Origin: Pseudosulfitobacter sp. DSM 107133
GTDB lineage: Bacteria; Pseudomonadota; Alphaproteobacteria; Rhodobacterales; Rhodobacteraceae
Direction: 5' to 3'
DNA length: 64,000 nt
Assembly (NCBI RefSeq): GCF_022788695.1
Contig: NZ_CP085154.1
Coordinates: 3,038,001 to 3,102,000 of the forward strand
The translations under genes and the position numbers were made by a program. The first letter of the stretch is position 1. Each line of letters starts with the position of its first letter. This document shows positions 52,382 through 63,603 of this stretch, one piece after another. The notes under the pieces were generated by a model. That model saw only the letters and a program-made list of their open reading frames with translations. It did no database searches and was not told the DNA's origin.

Positions 52382-53026
52382 TTATCCGCGCAAGGCGGCC
52401 AGATCCGCGCCGCAAATCGCGGCCTCATGCGCCAGAATGCGGTCGATGGGCCAGTCCCACCACGCGATATCCAGCAGCGCTGCCACGGTGTCTGCATCGA
52501 AACGCATCCGCATCACGCGGGACGGGTTGCCGCTGACAATCGCGTAATCCGGAACCTGCCCTGATACCACCGCACCGGCCCCGACAATCACGCCACAGCC
52601 GATCCGCGCCCCGGGCAGGATGCGCGCGCCCTGTCCGATCCACACATCATGGCCGATCACGGTATCAGGCCCCGCATCCGGCATCGACGGACGCCCCGCC
52701 ATCTCACCGCCACCGAAAATGGCAAAGGGAAAGGACGAGAACCCGTCATAGCGGTGATTGGCCGAGGCTGTGATGAACTGCACGCCATCGGCAAACTGGC
52801 AGAACTTGCCGATGTGCAAGGCTTCGGGCGAGAAATCGTAAAGGTAGGGGGCCAGATGCCCGGCCCAGTCGGCGGGCGGCACATGGGCGCTGGCATAGGT
52901 GTAATCGCCCACGAAGATGCGCGGATGCGACAAGGCAGGTTTCAGGAACACGGTGCCAGGATGCGGCGTGCCATCGGGCAACATCACAGGGTGCATTTGT
53001 GTCGGGTCGGCAAAGGATCGTGTCAT
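52382..53026 (-). CDS. CatB-type hexapeptide-repeat acetyltransferase
   Basis: A 214-residue left-handed beta-helix transferase. The repeats are visible from LHIGKFCQFADGVQFITASA (about 70-90) through TVIGHDVWIGQGARILPGAR and IGCGVIVGAGAVVSGQVPDY (about 121-160), with the catalytic His in NHRYDG. The overall pattern is that of xenobiotic (chloramphenicol/streptogramin) acetyltransferases, but most environmental members act on unknown acceptors. No resistance role can be claimed. Confidence 0.85.
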   Translation of the reverse strand: MTRSFADPTQMHPVMLPDGTPHPGTVFLKPALSHPRIFVGDYTYASAHVPPADWAGHLAPYLYDFSPEALHIGKFCQFADGVQFITASANHRYDGFSSFPFAIFGGGEMAGRPSMPDAGPDTVIGHDVWIGQGARILPGARIGCGVIVGAGAVVSGQVPDYAIVSGNPSRVMRMRFDADTVAALLDIAWWDWPIDRILAHEAAICGADLAALRG

Positions 53027-53166
53027 GCGTCATGATGTGCCAGCCCAAGGGGCGCTTGTCACCCGCCAATTGGCCCGCTGGGCAGCACCGGTTTACCAAG
53101 GCTTGAACTGCAAAGCGAAGGTGCGCAGAATCAAAGTCACCGTTTCAACCGCAGGAAAGGCGACCG

Positions 53167-53553
53167 ATGCCATCTATTTTCGACCATGTGACGCTTGGCA
53201 TTTGCGACATCCAGAAAGCACGACAATTCTATAATCATGTCATGCCCGCGCTGGGTCTGCCGCTGCTTTGGGAAAATGCGACCATGCTGACCTATGGCGT
53301 CAAAGACGGTGAGGATTTTGGCCTGCAACTTGACGAATCCTCTGCACGGCACGGCACCCATGTCGCCTTTCGCGCAGCGGATCGCGCCAGCGTCGACCGG
53401 TTTTATGCCCGCGCCCTAGAAGCGGGCGGGGTCGATGCAGGCCCGCCCGGATTGCGCCCGGAATACAGTGCCACATATTACGCGGCCTTCGTCACCGACC
53501 CCGATGGCAACCGTCTGGAAGCGGTCTGTCACAAGGATCCGGCAGCTACCTAA
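53167..53553 (+). CDS. VOC-family (glyoxalase/dioxygenase-fold) protein
   Basis: A 128-residue protein with one VOC module: MPSIFDHVTLGICDIQKARQ (His7), LGLPLLWENATMLTYGVKDG, GTHVAFRAADRASVDRFYAR (His) and ATYYAAFVTDPDGNRLEAVC (Glu near the end). These give the usual metal-binding set of single-module members. Substrate unknown. It converges on dddL; the two stop codons overlap by four bases. Confidence 0.85.
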   Translation: MPSIFDHVTLGICDIQKARQFYNHVMPALGLPLLWENATMLTYGVKDGEDFGLQLDESSARHGTHVAFRAADRASVDRFYARALEAGGVDAGPPGLRPEYSATYYAAFVTDPDGNRLEAVCHKDPAAT

Positions 53554-54245
53554 TACGGCCCCCGCGATCTGGCCTTGCGCGTTCCGGTCAGTTTCATCAT
53601 CGGCTCGGCCAGCCGCCCCGCAGCGCCCGTCCACGCATAGGCCAGCAGGCAGGGGTCCAGCTCTCCGGTGGTGATCCGGTGCTCGTCCCCCGGACGGTTC
53701 AAAATCAGCGACCCCGGCGCATAGACGGCCGTGTCGTTTTCCGACCAGGCGCCCGAGACCGAAATATAGCTTTCCTCGATGTCCTGATGGCTGTGCTGGG
53801 GATATGTGGTGGCGGGGGCGAACAGCACGAAGCCAAGGATCAGGCTGTCGGATTGCACCGGCCCCTTAGGCCCCAGAACCTCGCAATAGGCATATTTCTG
53901 CGCCAGCGCCCTGGGCAGTTTCTCATAGCCGTATTCCCACGTCAGATCGCCGCGCACCTCGCGCAGCGCCCGCGCCATGCCCTGCATTGAAGAGCGTTCG
54001 CCCAGATCGAGCGCGCGGGCGAAATGGGCGGTTACAGGTTTTGCCTCGTGCGGGCGCGCCACGACCACAGGGTTGGAGGCCACGCAGGCCGACAGCCTGT
54101 CACGCACCCGTTTGCGGTGGCTGCGGATCGACGGGCTGCCGCCCGCAGTGCCATTGCGATAGAGCACGTCAAATTCCCGCAGCAGATAGGTCCAGTTCGG
54201 ACACTCACGCAGACGCAGGTCGACAGGGGGTGACGGTTCGCTCAC
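53550..54245 (-). CDS. dddL: Dimethylsulfoniopropionate (DMSP) lyase, DddL type
   Basis: A 231-residue cupin enzyme that would split DMSP into dimethyl sulfide and acrylate. The N-terminus has CPNWTYLLREFDVLYRNGTA and GGSPSIRSHRKRVRDRLS, and then TWEYGYEKLPRALAQKYAYC. The metal motif is HSHQDIEESYISVSG (His151, His153, Glu158; the cupin HXHX4EX6G pattern) with His189 in GDEHRITTG. This and the length of about 230 match DddL as I know it from Rhodobacter and Sulfitobacter. The GTG at 54245 has AGGA upstream; a longer frame would run into the tuf terminator. There is no dddB/C/D or acrylate gene nearby. Confidence 0.8.
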   Translation of the reverse strand: MSEPSPPVDLRLRECPNWTYLLREFDVLYRNGTAGGSPSIRSHRKRVRDRLSACVASNPVVVARPHEAKPVTAHFARALDLGERSSMQGMARALREVRGDLTWEYGYEKLPRALAQKYAYCEVLGPKGPVQSDSLILGFVLFAPATTYPQHSHQDIEESYISVSGAWSENDTAVYAPGSLILNRPGDEHRITTGELDPCLLAYAWTGAAGRLAEPMMKLTGTRKARSRGPY

Positions 54246-54351
54246 TTGGCGCAATCCTTTTGTGTAGATCAACGGCGGTTTGGCTTTGCACCACAGAAAC
54301 GATCTTTTGTACGGGTTTTGCAAGTCACTATGCGGCACACCCCGAAACACA

Positions 54352-54381
54352 AAAAGGCCGCAGCATATGCTGCGGCCTTTT
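54352..54381 (-). terminator. Terminator of tuf copy 2
   Basis: A 30-bp palindrome identical to that at 29309-29338. The TTCG-loop hairpin after the stop is also conserved (54396-54415). Confidence 0.95.
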
Positions 54382-54423
54382 CGATGGAAGCGTCATGCGG
54401 GTCCGAAGACCCGCACAAGCGGC

Positions 54424-55599
<1,176 letters not shown>

Positions 55600-55656
55600 G
55601 TCTCGGCACCCTTTTTGTTTGCGGAATCCATTTGGACCCAGATGTGTTCCGCGCGG

Positions 55657-55685
55657 CATGTATTGCCATTACGCAGGAAAATCAA
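55657..55685 (-). promoter_or_regulatory. Probable promoter of tuf copy 2
   Basis: On the minus strand TTGATT (55680-55685), a 17-bp spacer and TACATG (55657-55662), about 60 bp before the ATG. Confidence 0.5.
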
Positions 55686-55752
55686 GCGGTCTTCACCCTT
55701 TTGCCCCTGTGGGGATGTGCACAAAAGTCACGGGGGCTGGTCATTGCGCGCC

Positions 55753-56346
55753 TTATTCGGCGGCGACAGCCGCTGTGGCGACCGCAGCGCCGGGACGCCC
55801 CGACCCTGTGGTGACAAACCAGCCCTCTTCCTTCATTTGCTTGACCAGATACCGTTCGATCGCCTTGGCCGCATTCTGGGACAGCTGTTCCAACTGTTCC
55901 TCGGCGGACAGCGTATAGCCCGATCCCACGACCGTGCCGGTGCCAAAGGTTTCCAGAACGGTGATCGTATGCGGCTTGTCGGTCAGTTTCTTGCCGGCCG
56001 CATCGTCCCAGACCGTCAGATTGATGATCAGGATCGACTTGGGTGACAGGACCAGCGGCACGCCGGGGGCAGCCAGAACATAGCCTTCGACGGACACACC
56101 AAAGTGATAGTTGCTGTCACCGTCATAGCGATCAAACCGCTGGGCAATGGCGTCATGCACAGCCGTGGTCAGCTGTTCTTCGGTCGCATCGCGGCTGAGC
56201 GGACCCTTTTGTGCCTTGGGGGCGACAACGACGTTGTGCAGCAGGTTGAAATTGCCAAGCGGCACCGGTTTTTCATCCAGGTCCCTGGCGCCGCCACAGG
56301 CCGTCAGCAGGCCCAACACACATATCGTCATCACAAGCCGCAGCAT
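55753..56346 (-). CDS. Lipoprotein of unknown function
   Basis: A 197-residue protein with a type II signal: MLRLVMTICVLGLLTACGGA, lipobox LTAC. The mature part has an acidic/neutral domain (TEEQLTTAVHDAIAQRFDRY, then NYHFGVSVEGYVLAAPG and ILIINLTVWDDAAGKKLTD). The C-terminus is helical with a short Ala/Val tail. It is anchored to the outer or inner membrane. No named family was recognised. GGGGGG precedes the ATG at 56346. Confidence 0.8.
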   Translation of the reverse strand: MLRLVMTICVLGLLTACGGARDLDEKPVPLGNFNLLHNVVVAPKAQKGPLSRDATEEQLTTAVHDAIAQRFDRYDGDSNYHFGVSVEGYVLAAPGVPLVLSPKSILIINLTVWDDAAGKKLTDKPHTITVLETFGTGTVVGSGYTLSAEEQLEQLSQNAAKAIERYLVKQMKEEGWFVTTGSGRPGAAVATAAVAAE

Positions 56347-56471
56347 TGCAGTCCCCCCAAAGGATTGTTTCGGCAAAGGCCTAGCGGATGATCGGCACAG
56401 GCGCAATTGGCCGCAGGTCGATTGCAGTGCGGGCAGATGCACATATATCATGGTGCAACAAGGAGCGCATG

Positions 56472-57863
56472 ATGTCCGAAACGGTTCTGCCACAAGCCAG
56501 CCAAAGCCCCCTGCCCGGCCCCCGGCTGCCCGTGCGCGTGCCGCTGGTCAGCGAACCCTGGGGCCTGCTGAAAAGCCTGCAAGAAGCGCGGCGCAACGTG
56601 CTGTCGATCATCCCCGAGATTGCGACAACACAGCCGATGGTGTCCGGCAAGACCGGCAAACGCTGGCATATGGTCATGGACCCCGCTGCCATCCGCGAGA
56701 TGTTGCTGGACCGTCTGGACCAGTACCCCAAATCGCTGGTGACCAAGAACCTGCTGAAACCGGCGATCGGAGACTCGCTGTTCATTGCCGAGGGCGCACA
56801 CTGGCGCTGGCAGCGGCGCACGGCGGCACCGGTGTTTTCACATCGCAATGTTTCGGCGCTGGCACCGATCATGTCGGATGCAGCCGAACGGGCCTGCGAG
56901 AGGATCGCAGCGGCAGGGCCGCGCGCGGTCAACTTTCTGGACGAGATGGTGACGACCACATTCGATGTGATTGCCGATGTGACCTTTTCGGGGGGCGACA
57001 CCTTTGACCGTGACGGCGTGCATGGAGCCATCGACGACTATATCGCCGAGGCGGGCAAGATTTCGCTGTTCGACATACTGGGCTTTCCGGACTGGGTGCC
57101 GCGCCCCGGTCGGTTGATGTCGGGCAAGGCGCTGAAAGAAATGAAGGCCGTCGCGGACAGGGCCATCGAAGACCGTGCCGCGCGCGGCACCAGCCCGGTG
57201 CCCGACCTGCTGGATCTGCTGCTGGCAGGGGAAGACCCGAAATCGGGACGCACCATGTCCACCGCAGAACTGCGCGACAACCTGCTGACCTTTATCGTGG
57301 CGGGGCACGAGACCACGGCGCTGACGCTGGCGTGGTCGATGTATCTGGTGGCCTTCGATCAGGATGTGCAGGACCGCGCCCGCGCCGAAGCGCAATCGGT
57401 GTTGCAGGGCCGTGCGGCGGGGGCCGACGATGTGGCGCACCTGCCCTATATCCGCCAGATCGTCGACGAGGCGCTGCGCCTGTATCCGCCTGCGGGCATC
57501 GTGTCGCGCACGGCGCTGAAAAAGGACACGCTGGGCGGACGCGAGATTTTGCCCGGCGATACGGTGATGATCCCGATCTATGCGCTGGGGCGCTCGAAAC
57601 TGCTGTGGGAAGACGCCGACGCCTTTCGCCCCGCGCGTTTTGCCGACCGCAAGGCGATTGACCGCTATGCCTATTTGCCCTTTGGCGACGGTCCACGCAT
57701 TTGCATCGGCGCTTCGTTCGCGTTGCAAGAGGCGGTGATTATTCTGGCGACGCTGTTGTCGCGGTTCCGTTTCAAGCCGGTGGCAGGGCGTGATCCCAAG
57801 CCGGTGATGATCCTGACCCTGCGGCCCGAAGGCGGGGTCTGGCTGACGGCGGAACCGGTATAA
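56472..57863 (+). CDS. Cytochrome P450
   Basis: A 463-residue P450. The I-helix AGHETT is at 277-282, ExxR at 333-336 (EALRLYPP), and the heme-binding loop FGDGPRICIGASFA with Cys411. There is no membrane anchor, so it is soluble, and it resembles the CYP1x/4-like bacterial class with a longer N-terminus. No ferredoxin or reductase gene is beside it, so the electron donor must be elsewhere. Of two tandem ATGs (56469, 56472) the second has better spacing from AGGAG. The substrate is unknown. Confidence 0.93.
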   Translation: MSETVLPQASQSPLPGPRLPVRVPLVSEPWGLLKSLQEARRNVLSIIPEIATTQPMVSGKTGKRWHMVMDPAAIREMLLDRLDQYPKSLVTKNLLKPAIGDSLFIAEGAHWRWQRRTAAPVFSHRNVSALAPIMSDAAERACERIAAAGPRAVNFLDEMVTTTFDVIADVTFSGGDTFDRDGVHGAIDDYIAEAGKISLFDILGFPDWVPRPGRLMSGKALKEMKAVADRAIEDRAARGTSPVPDLLDLLLAGEDPKSGRTMSTAELRDNLLTFIVAGHETTALTLAWSMYLVAFDQDVQDRARAEAQSVLQGRAAGADDVAHLPYIRQIVDEALRLYPPAGIVSRTALKKDTLGGREILPGDTVMIPIYALGRSKLLWEDADAFRPARFADRKAIDRYAYLPFGDGPRICIGASFALQEAVIILATLLSRFRFKPVAGRDPKPVMILTLRPEGGVWLTAEPV

Positions 57864-57907
57864 TCTGGGGGCTCTGCCCCCGGCCGGTGGCCTCCCCCGG
57901 AGATTAT
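57860..57907. repeat. Palindromic intergenic element between P450 and M48 genes
   Basis: ATAATCT (57860-57866) pairs with AGATTAT (57901-57907), and inside it GGGGGC (57867-57872) pairs with GCCCCC (57876-57881). It begins on the stop codon of the P450 gene. Elements of this form (GGGGGCTCTGCCCCC core) recur in roseobacter genomes as I know them. It may act as a bidirectional terminator. Confidence 0.6.
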
Positions 57908-57926
57908 CTGGCAAGATGAAGGATGG

Positions 57927-59054
57927 TCAGTCGCAGATCGCTTGCAGCGCTTTGAACTGGGGTGTTGTCAACAACGGGGTTGTCGGGCCCTGGGAGGCCG
58001 CGAAGGCGCGCGCGGCGTCGGCGCGGGCTTTGGTTTGCGGGTGGCTGGACATATAGACCGGCAGGTCGGGCATGATGCTTTCTATCTCGGCCAGACTGTC
58101 AAAGAAATCGGCAAAGCCCCGGGTGGTGACATCGGCGGTGTCCAGCATGGTCAGCGCATAGGTATCGGCCTTGGCTTCGGCCTCGCGGGTGTAGCTGGAA
58201 TTCAGCATCCATTCGGCCATCGCCACGGCGACAGTACCACCGGCGAAATCGCCCAGCACCAGCCCCAAAAGCCCCGCCGATCCTGCGGCGCGCAAGGCAC
58301 CGCGCGTGCTGTCGCGGTTTTCGACATGGGCAATTTCATGGGCCAGAACCGCGCCCACGGCCTCGGGCGTATCGGCGGCCTTGAGCAGGCCGCGCATCAG
58401 CACGATCTGCCCGCCGGGGGCGGCAAAGGCGTTGACCATCTCGTGGTTCATCACCGATACGTTCAGTTCGTATTCGACACCGGTGGGCGCGGTCAGCCTT
58501 TGTGTCAGCTCTGCCAGCGCCGCGTCGCCTTCGGGGCTGGAACAGATCAGCGCGCCGGCCTTTTCGCCGCCCATCATACGCTCCATCTGGCGGACCATGG
58601 ATTTGCCCCATGCCACTTCGCGTTCTATCGGAATGATCAGGGCCATCGTCCCTGCCATCGCGGGCAGGATGACAAAAATCATCAAAGCCAATGCGCCCGC
58701 CGCCATTCCCACGCGGGTGACAACACGGCGGGCGGTGCCTGGTGCGATGTCGCGGCGGTTCAGATCGGGGCAGCTGCGCGTCAGGTCACGGACCATCTGC
58801 GTGTCGGACACCGTCAGGCGGGCGGTGGCGATCAGCCCGCTGTCGCAGGAATGATCTGCCCGCAGGCCGAGCACCAGTTGATCGGTGCGGGCCTGATCCG
58901 CCAGTGCGCGCAGGGCGTCAAGCGGCCAGTGTTGCACGCCCTCCGGCAGGTCGGGATGACGCAGGGTCAGCACCTGCGCGGACATGTCCAGCGACAGGGC
59001 AACGTCCAGGCGCAGCCCCGTTTCGCCGTCGAAATACCGCGCAGGTGTGTCCAT
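57927..59054 (-). CDS. M48-family metalloprotease
   Basis: A 375-residue membrane-anchored protease. A soluble N-terminal region is followed by a membrane helix near 115-142 and the M48 domain, with zinc motif HEIAH (239-243), and REAEAKADTYA near 290-300 for the third ligand. The ending is typical of Ste24/BepA-related proteins (HPQTKARADAARAFA). It starts directly after the DUF898 gene (TGA-ATG abut), so they form an operon. Confidence 0.9.
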   Translation of the reverse strand: MDTPARYFDGETGLRLDVALSLDMSAQVLTLRHPDLPEGVQHWPLDALRALADQARTDQLVLGLRADHSCDSGLIATARLTVSDTQMVRDLTRSCPDLNRRDIAPGTARRVVTRVGMAAGALALMIFVILPAMAGTMALIIPIEREVAWGKSMVRQMERMMGGEKAGALICSSPEGDAALAELTQRLTAPTGVEYELNVSVMNHEMVNAFAAPGGQIVLMRGLLKAADTPEAVGAVLAHEIAHVENRDSTRGALRAAGSAGLLGLVLGDFAGGTVAVAMAEWMLNSSYTREAEAKADTYALTMLDTADVTTRGFADFFDSLAEIESIMPDLPVYMSSHPQTKARADAARAFAASQGPTTPLLTTPQFKALQAICD

Positions 59055-60284
59055 TCAGATGGCCCCGCCGATATCCAGCGCGTCGGCAAAACCTTCGGCA
59101 TCGGCACCGGGGTCAGCGGCACGCTGTTGGACGTGATCCAGATGTGGCGCGTTGGCCACCACCACGGATGACACCACATGGCCGATGATCCGCTGGGTGA
59201 TCATGACCAGCGACAGCCCGCCCAGGGCAAGGATCAGCGCCACGTAGAGCACGGCGATCACGATGCTGCCCAGAATGCCGCCGGCGGCGTTGAAATCACC
59301 GGGCTCGGCGTAGCCGCCGAACAGCGCGCCCACTGAGGAAAAGCTGAGCCCGAAGGTGGCCATCAGCACCAGCCCCATGACCAGAATCCCGACGATGGTC
59401 GCGCCGATGATCGCCAGAATACCGGTCAACACGATGCCGATTACGCGGCCCGTGCGTGCATCCGAATCAAATGTCACCGCCCCGTCCAGCATCTTGGCAC
59501 GGGTCAGTACGTTGAACGCGTAGATACGGTAATAGACGCCACCCACGATCAGCCAGATATAGCCGACGAGCACCGCGATCATTATCATCGACGGAACCCG
59601 CAAAAACGTGCCCAGCACGATGCCCATTACGATCAGAATCACGGCAAACAGCACATGTTTCAGCCCCGGATAGAGCGACTGCCACCGGCCAGCCTGTTCA
59701 AACCGTGCATCGCCGTACCATGTGCGGTCGGTCATGTATTTTTCCAGCCAGAAGGTCTGGCGCGGCAGCAGGATGCCCAGAGTGATGAGCGTCAGAAACC
59801 CGTGGCCCAGCGCCCGCCAGACATAGCCCCATGCGCCATTTTCCATACCAAAGCGCAGGCCGCGCCAGCGTGTGCGCGCCATTTTGTAGCGCCGCGCGCG
59901 ATAGGTGGCGAACAGCAGCAGCGGCAGAACCGCCAGCAGGGTGATATAGATCGCCCCGACCTGCGCCAGCGCTTCGATGTCATTGCGCGGCTCGGTGAAC
60001 AGGTTGAGACCAAAGTAGAACAACGCCATCTGGACGATGCCCAGATAGACCGCCAGCACCACGATGGCGAACAGGAAGCCCAGCAGCTTTTCCAGCCCGG
60101 TGCCGGTGTATTCAAAAGTGTCATCGCCCGCCGCCGTTGCGGACCAGATGTATTTGCGCAGGCGGGTCTTGGCCCAGAAACGGTAGATGCCCAGCGTAAT
60201 CAGCGTCAGAAATGCGGTTTTGAAATAAAGCGAGAACAAAGGCCCCGCCTGGCCATGGTAATAGCCATCAATAGAAGTGCGCAT
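59055..60284 (-). CDS. DUF898 (YjgN-like) membrane protein
   Basis: A 409-residue multi-span inner-membrane protein. DUF898 features: YHGQAGPLFSLYFKTAFLTL near 8-27, ITLGIYRFWAKTRLRKYIWS near 29-48, AGDDTFEYTGTGLEKLLGF, and RRYKMARTRWRGLRFGMENG, repeated once more with different spacing (YMTDRTWYGDARFEQAG). Function unknown; co-transcription with an M48 peptidase is a known pairing and suggests a quality-control or envelope role. Confidence 0.85.
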   Translation of the reverse strand: MRTSIDGYYHGQAGPLFSLYFKTAFLTLITLGIYRFWAKTRLRKYIWSATAAGDDTFEYTGTGLEKLLGFLFAIVVLAVYLGIVQMALFYFGLNLFTEPRNDIEALAQVGAIYITLLAVLPLLLFATYRARRYKMARTRWRGLRFGMENGAWGYVWRALGHGFLTLITLGILLPRQTFWLEKYMTDRTWYGDARFEQAGRWQSLYPGLKHVLFAVILIVMGIVLGTFLRVPSMIMIAVLVGYIWLIVGGVYYRIYAFNVLTRAKMLDGAVTFDSDARTGRVIGIVLTGILAIIGATIVGILVMGLVLMATFGLSFSSVGALFGGYAEPGDFNAAGGILGSIVIAVLYVALILALGGLSLVMITQRIIGHVVSSVVVANAPHLDHVQQRAADPGADAEGFADALDIGGAI

Positions 60285-60389
60285 TTTGTAAATAACCCTC
60301 GTTACAATCCAAATTATTCCATGCGCATGGTTTCAGCGCATTTTTCGCCAGCCGTCTGAATGAGACGACCTGCGGTTGCAAGAATAACT

Positions 60390-62705
60390 TTAGTTAAAAC
60401 GATTGTCGCGGGGAAATCCGCGTGGCGCCATGCGGCCTGTGCCGGCACGTTTGCCGCGCCATTCGTCCAGTCCCACTTCGGTGCGGGTGCGTCCGGCAGG
60501 GTCAAGCCATGACAGACCCTCCGCCAGCGTAAAGGTGGTGGCATCGGACAGCCCGCCATCCTTGTACTTTTGCAAACGCACGCCTTTGCCACGGCCCATT
60601 TCCGGCAGTTCGTCCAGATCGAACACCAGAACCTTGCGATTCTCGCCCACAACGGCAACGGCGTCGCCGGTCACCCGTTTGCAGACCAGCGCCGACACAT
60701 CGCCGCGCACGTTCAGCACCTGTTTGCCGCTGCGGGTCTGGGCGATCACATCGTTTTCGGGCACCACGAAACCGTCACCGGCGGTCGAGGCGACCAGCAA
60801 ACGCGCATCGGGTTGGTGAATGAACAGATCGACAATCTGCGCCTCGTTCGGCAGATCGACCATCAGGCGCAGCGGTTCACCCATGCCGCGCCCGCCGGGC
60901 AGGTTGGCGGCGGACAGGGTGTAGAACCGCCCGTTCGATCCGAACACCAGCAACCGGTCTGTGGTTTCCGCGTGGAAGACAAAGCGCGGACCATCGCCAT
61001 CCTTGAACTTCAGCTCGCGGTTCAGGTCGATGTGGCCGGTCATCGCGCGAATCCAGCCCATCTGGCTGCACACAACGGTGATCGGCTCGCGGTCGATCAT
61101 CGCCTCCAGCGGCACGTCCTCGACCTGTCCGGCTTCGGCGAATGTGGTGCGCCGTGCGCCTGCATTCGGCGTGTCGCCAATCGACCAGTCCTTGCCGAAC
61201 TGTTTCTTGGTCTCTTTCAGCTGGGCGCTGATCGCGTCCCATTGCAGGTGCGGATTTTCCAGCAGGTCATCAAGGCCCGCGCGCTCTTCCATCAATGCGG
61301 ATTGCTCGCGCAGCAGCTCAAGCTCTTCAAGGCGGCGCAAGCTGCGCAGGCGCATGTTCAGGATCGCGTCGGCCTGCACCTCGGACAGCGACTCCTCGGT
61401 CGCGGGCGGAGGCGTCTGGTAGTCTTTCTCGTCCATCGCCCGCACATGATCGCGGCCCCAGTCCTCGCGCATCAGCGCGGCCTTGGGCTCGTCGTCATAG
61501 CGGATGATGTCGATCACGCGGTCGAGGTTCAGGAAGGCAACGATGAACCCTTCCAACACCTCCAGCCGGTGGTCGATTTTCTCCATGCGGTGACGGCTGC
61601 GCCGTTCCAGCACTTCGCGGCGGAAATCAAGGAAGGCACGCAGCACTTCCTTCATCGAGCAGACCTTGGGCGTGACGCCGTCGATCAGCACGTTCATGTT
61701 CATCGAGAACCGCACTTCGAGATCGGAGTTGCGGTACAGCATCCCCATCAGCACATCGGGATCGACGTTCTTCGAGCGCGGTTCCAGCACCAGCCGGATG
61801 TCATCGGCGCTTTCGTCGCGCACATCGCCCAGAATCGGGACCTTCTTGGTCTGGATGACCTCGGCCAGCTTCTCGATCAGCTTGGACTTCTGGACCTGAT
61901 AGGGAATCTCGGTGACGACGATCTGCCATTGGCCACGGCCCAGATCCTCGACCTCGTAACGACAGCGCAGGCGAAAGCCGCCTTTGCCGGTGCGATAGTT
62001 CTCGGCAATGCTTTCGGGCGGCTCGACGATGATCCCGCCGGTGGGGAAATCGGGGCCTTTGACGAAATTCAGCAGCGTGTCGTCGCGCGCATCGGGCACC
62101 TTGATCAGGTGCAGACAGGCATCGCACAGCTCGGCAATGTTGTGCGGCGGAATGTTGGTGGCCATGCCCACGGCAATGCCCGACGACCCGTTGGCCAGCA
62201 GGTTGGGGAACTGTGCGGGCAGCACGACCGGCTCGGTCAGCGTGCCATCGTAGTTGTCGCGGAAATCAACGGCGTTTTCGTTCAGCCCGTCCAGCAGCGC
62301 CTCGGCCACGGCGGTCATGCGCGCCTCGGTATAGCGGCTGGCGGCGGGGTTGTCGCCGTCGATGTTGCCAAAGTTGCCCTGACCGTCAACCAGCGGGTAG
62401 CGGACGTTAAAGTCCTGCGCCAGACGCGCCATCGCATCATAAATCGCGGCATCGCCGTGCGGGTGATAGTTCCCCATCACGTCGCCCGAGATCTTGGCCG
62501 ACTTGCGGAAGCCACCCTTGGACGACAGGCGCAATTCGCGCATCGCGAACAGGATTCGCCGATGCACCGGCTTCAGCCCGTCACGGGCATCAGGCAGCGC
62601 GCGGTGCATGATCGTGGACAGCGCATAGGTCAGATAACGATCCCCCAGCGCGCGGCGCAGCGGTTCGGACAGGTCCATGTTGGGGGGCTCGGTAATATCT
62701 GACAT
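60390..62705 (-). CDS. parC: DNA topoisomerase IV subunit A
   Basis: A 771-residue type IIA topoisomerase subunit. The catalytic Tyr125 lies in [11 protein letters not shown]. The quinolone-determining region [20 protein letters not shown] (75-94) has Ala at the position of E. coli Ser80, which is natural in many alphaproteobacteria. The C-terminal part has GyrA-like beta-pinwheel blades. ParC and not GyrA is preferred because of the length and the short C-terminus without a GyrA box. The parE partner is not in the window. Confidence 0.93.
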   Translation of the reverse strand: MSDITEPPNMDLSEPLRRALGDRYLTYALSTIMHRALPDARDGLKPVHRRILFAMRELRLSSKGGFRKSAKISGDVMGNYHPHGDAAIYDAMARLAQDFNVRYPLVDGQGNFGNIDGDNPAASRYTEARMTAVAEALLDGLNENAVDFRDNYDGTLTEPVVLPAQFPNLLANGSSGIAVGMATNIPPHNIAELCDACLHLIKVPDARDDTLLNFVKGPDFPTGGIIVEPPESIAENYRTGKGGFRLRCRYEVEDLGRGQWQIVVTEIPYQVQKSKLIEKLAEVIQTKKVPILGDVRDESADDIRLVLEPRSKNVDPDVLMGMLYRNSDLEVRFSMNMNVLIDGVTPKVCSMKEVLRAFLDFRREVLERRSRHRMEKIDHRLEVLEGFIVAFLNLDRVIDIIRYDDEPKAALMREDWGRDHVRAMDEKDYQTPPPATEESLSEVQADAILNMRLRSLRRLEELELLREQSALMEERAGLDDLLENPHLQWDAISAQLKETKKQFGKDWSIGDTPNAGARRTTFAEAGQVEDVPLEAMIDREPITVVCSQMGWIRAMTGHIDLNRELKFKDGDGPRFVFHAETTDRLLVFGSNGRFYTLSAANLPGGRGMGEPLRLMVDLPNEAQIVDLFIHQPDARLLVASTAGDGFVVPENDVIAQTRSGKQVLNVRGDVSALVCKRVTGDAVAVVGENRKVLVFDLDELPEMGRGKGVRLQKYKDGGLSDATTFTLAEGLSWLDPAGRTRTEVGLDEWRGKRAGTGRMAPRGFPRDNRFN

Positions 62706-62929
62706 AGATGCTGTGTAGCCATGTGCCCCAAACGGGACAAGAGGGCAAAACGCCTGAAACAGGCCACGGAACTATTTGAACGGTTGCGGCGTTGCCTATC
62801 TGACACGCGCCAGACGCGGGGAAGAATTGGTTTCCTTTCTCACTGCGCGCTGTGGCGCAGTCTGATAAGATTGAGTCGACCCGATCAAAAGCTGCCGCAA
62901 ATGACGGGTGTTACCTGGGGATTTTTATT

Positions 62930-63544
62930 ATGGTTCGATTTATTGTATTGACCTTCGGCTTTTTGGGCTGGGCCTTTTATGAAATGAGTGGCGGGGCCGA
63001 TTTCGACGCCGAAGCCTTGCGCATGTCACGCATTGACGCCGACCAGAGTGCGCCGGTGACAGCCACCACACCAAAGACGCTGTTGGCCGAAGTCGACACC
63101 AAAGACACCGGCGCTGCCGAGGTAACACGCGTTGCGCTGAACCTGACCACAACGCGCGATATTGTGGCCCCTGCCAAGCCGCTGCCCACCGCACCCGCAC
63201 CCGCAAAATTCGACGGCGCAATCCTGAGCACCGCTTCGCTGGAAACCCCGGAGACACCCGAGATCATCCTCCCCAGCCTGATTCCCGCCGCAGAACCTGA
63301 AGCCCAAACAACGGCCGAACTGTTGGTGGACGAAGACAACGGTCTGCTGGATGTGCGTGCCGTCTCGGGCAGCCGCGTAAACATGCGCGACGGCCCGGGC
63401 ACCTATTACGACGTGGTCAGCAATCTGACACGCGGGACGCTGGTCGAAATCCTGCAAGACCCCGGCAACGGCTGGGTCAAGCTGCGCCCGATGGATGGCG
63501 GCCCAGAGGGCTGGATGGCTGCGTCTTTGCTGACCAACAGCTGA
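62930..63544 (+). CDS. SH3-domain protein with N-terminal anchor
   Basis: A 204-residue protein. MVRFIVLTFGFLGWAFYEMS is a membrane anchor or signal, followed by a long Ala/Thr/Pro-rich linker (about 25-140) and a bacterial SH3 domain near 145-204 (SRVNMRDGPGTYYDVVSNLT, RGTLVEIL, GWVKLRPM, EGWMAASLL). It is probably periplasmic and binds peptidoglycan peptides. The ATG at 62930 has GGGGA upstream. The role is not known. Confidence 0.8.
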   Translation: MVRFIVLTFGFLGWAFYEMSGGADFDAEALRMSRIDADQSAPVTATTPKTLLAEVDTKDTGAAEVTRVALNLTTTRDIVAPAKPLPTAPAPAKFDGAILSTASLETPETPEIILPSLIPAAEPEAQTTAELLVDEDNGLLDVRAVSGSRVNMRDGPGTYYDVVSNLTRGTLVEILQDPGNGWVKLRPMDGGPEGWMAASLLTNS

Positions 63545-63603
63545 TTGCCAAAACCGCAGCCCCGTGACACACCTGCCAGCACAACAGCGCGGGCAGGCAG
63601 TAC

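Noticed and set aside
52382..53026. Chloramphenicol resistance gene
   Set aside because: The fold is shared by many acetyltransferases of unknown substrate; no resistance context is present.
60570..62702. A 710-codon open frame on the plus strand opposite parC
   Set aside because: Rich in His, Gln and Arg like other shadows here, with no domain; parC explains the strand.
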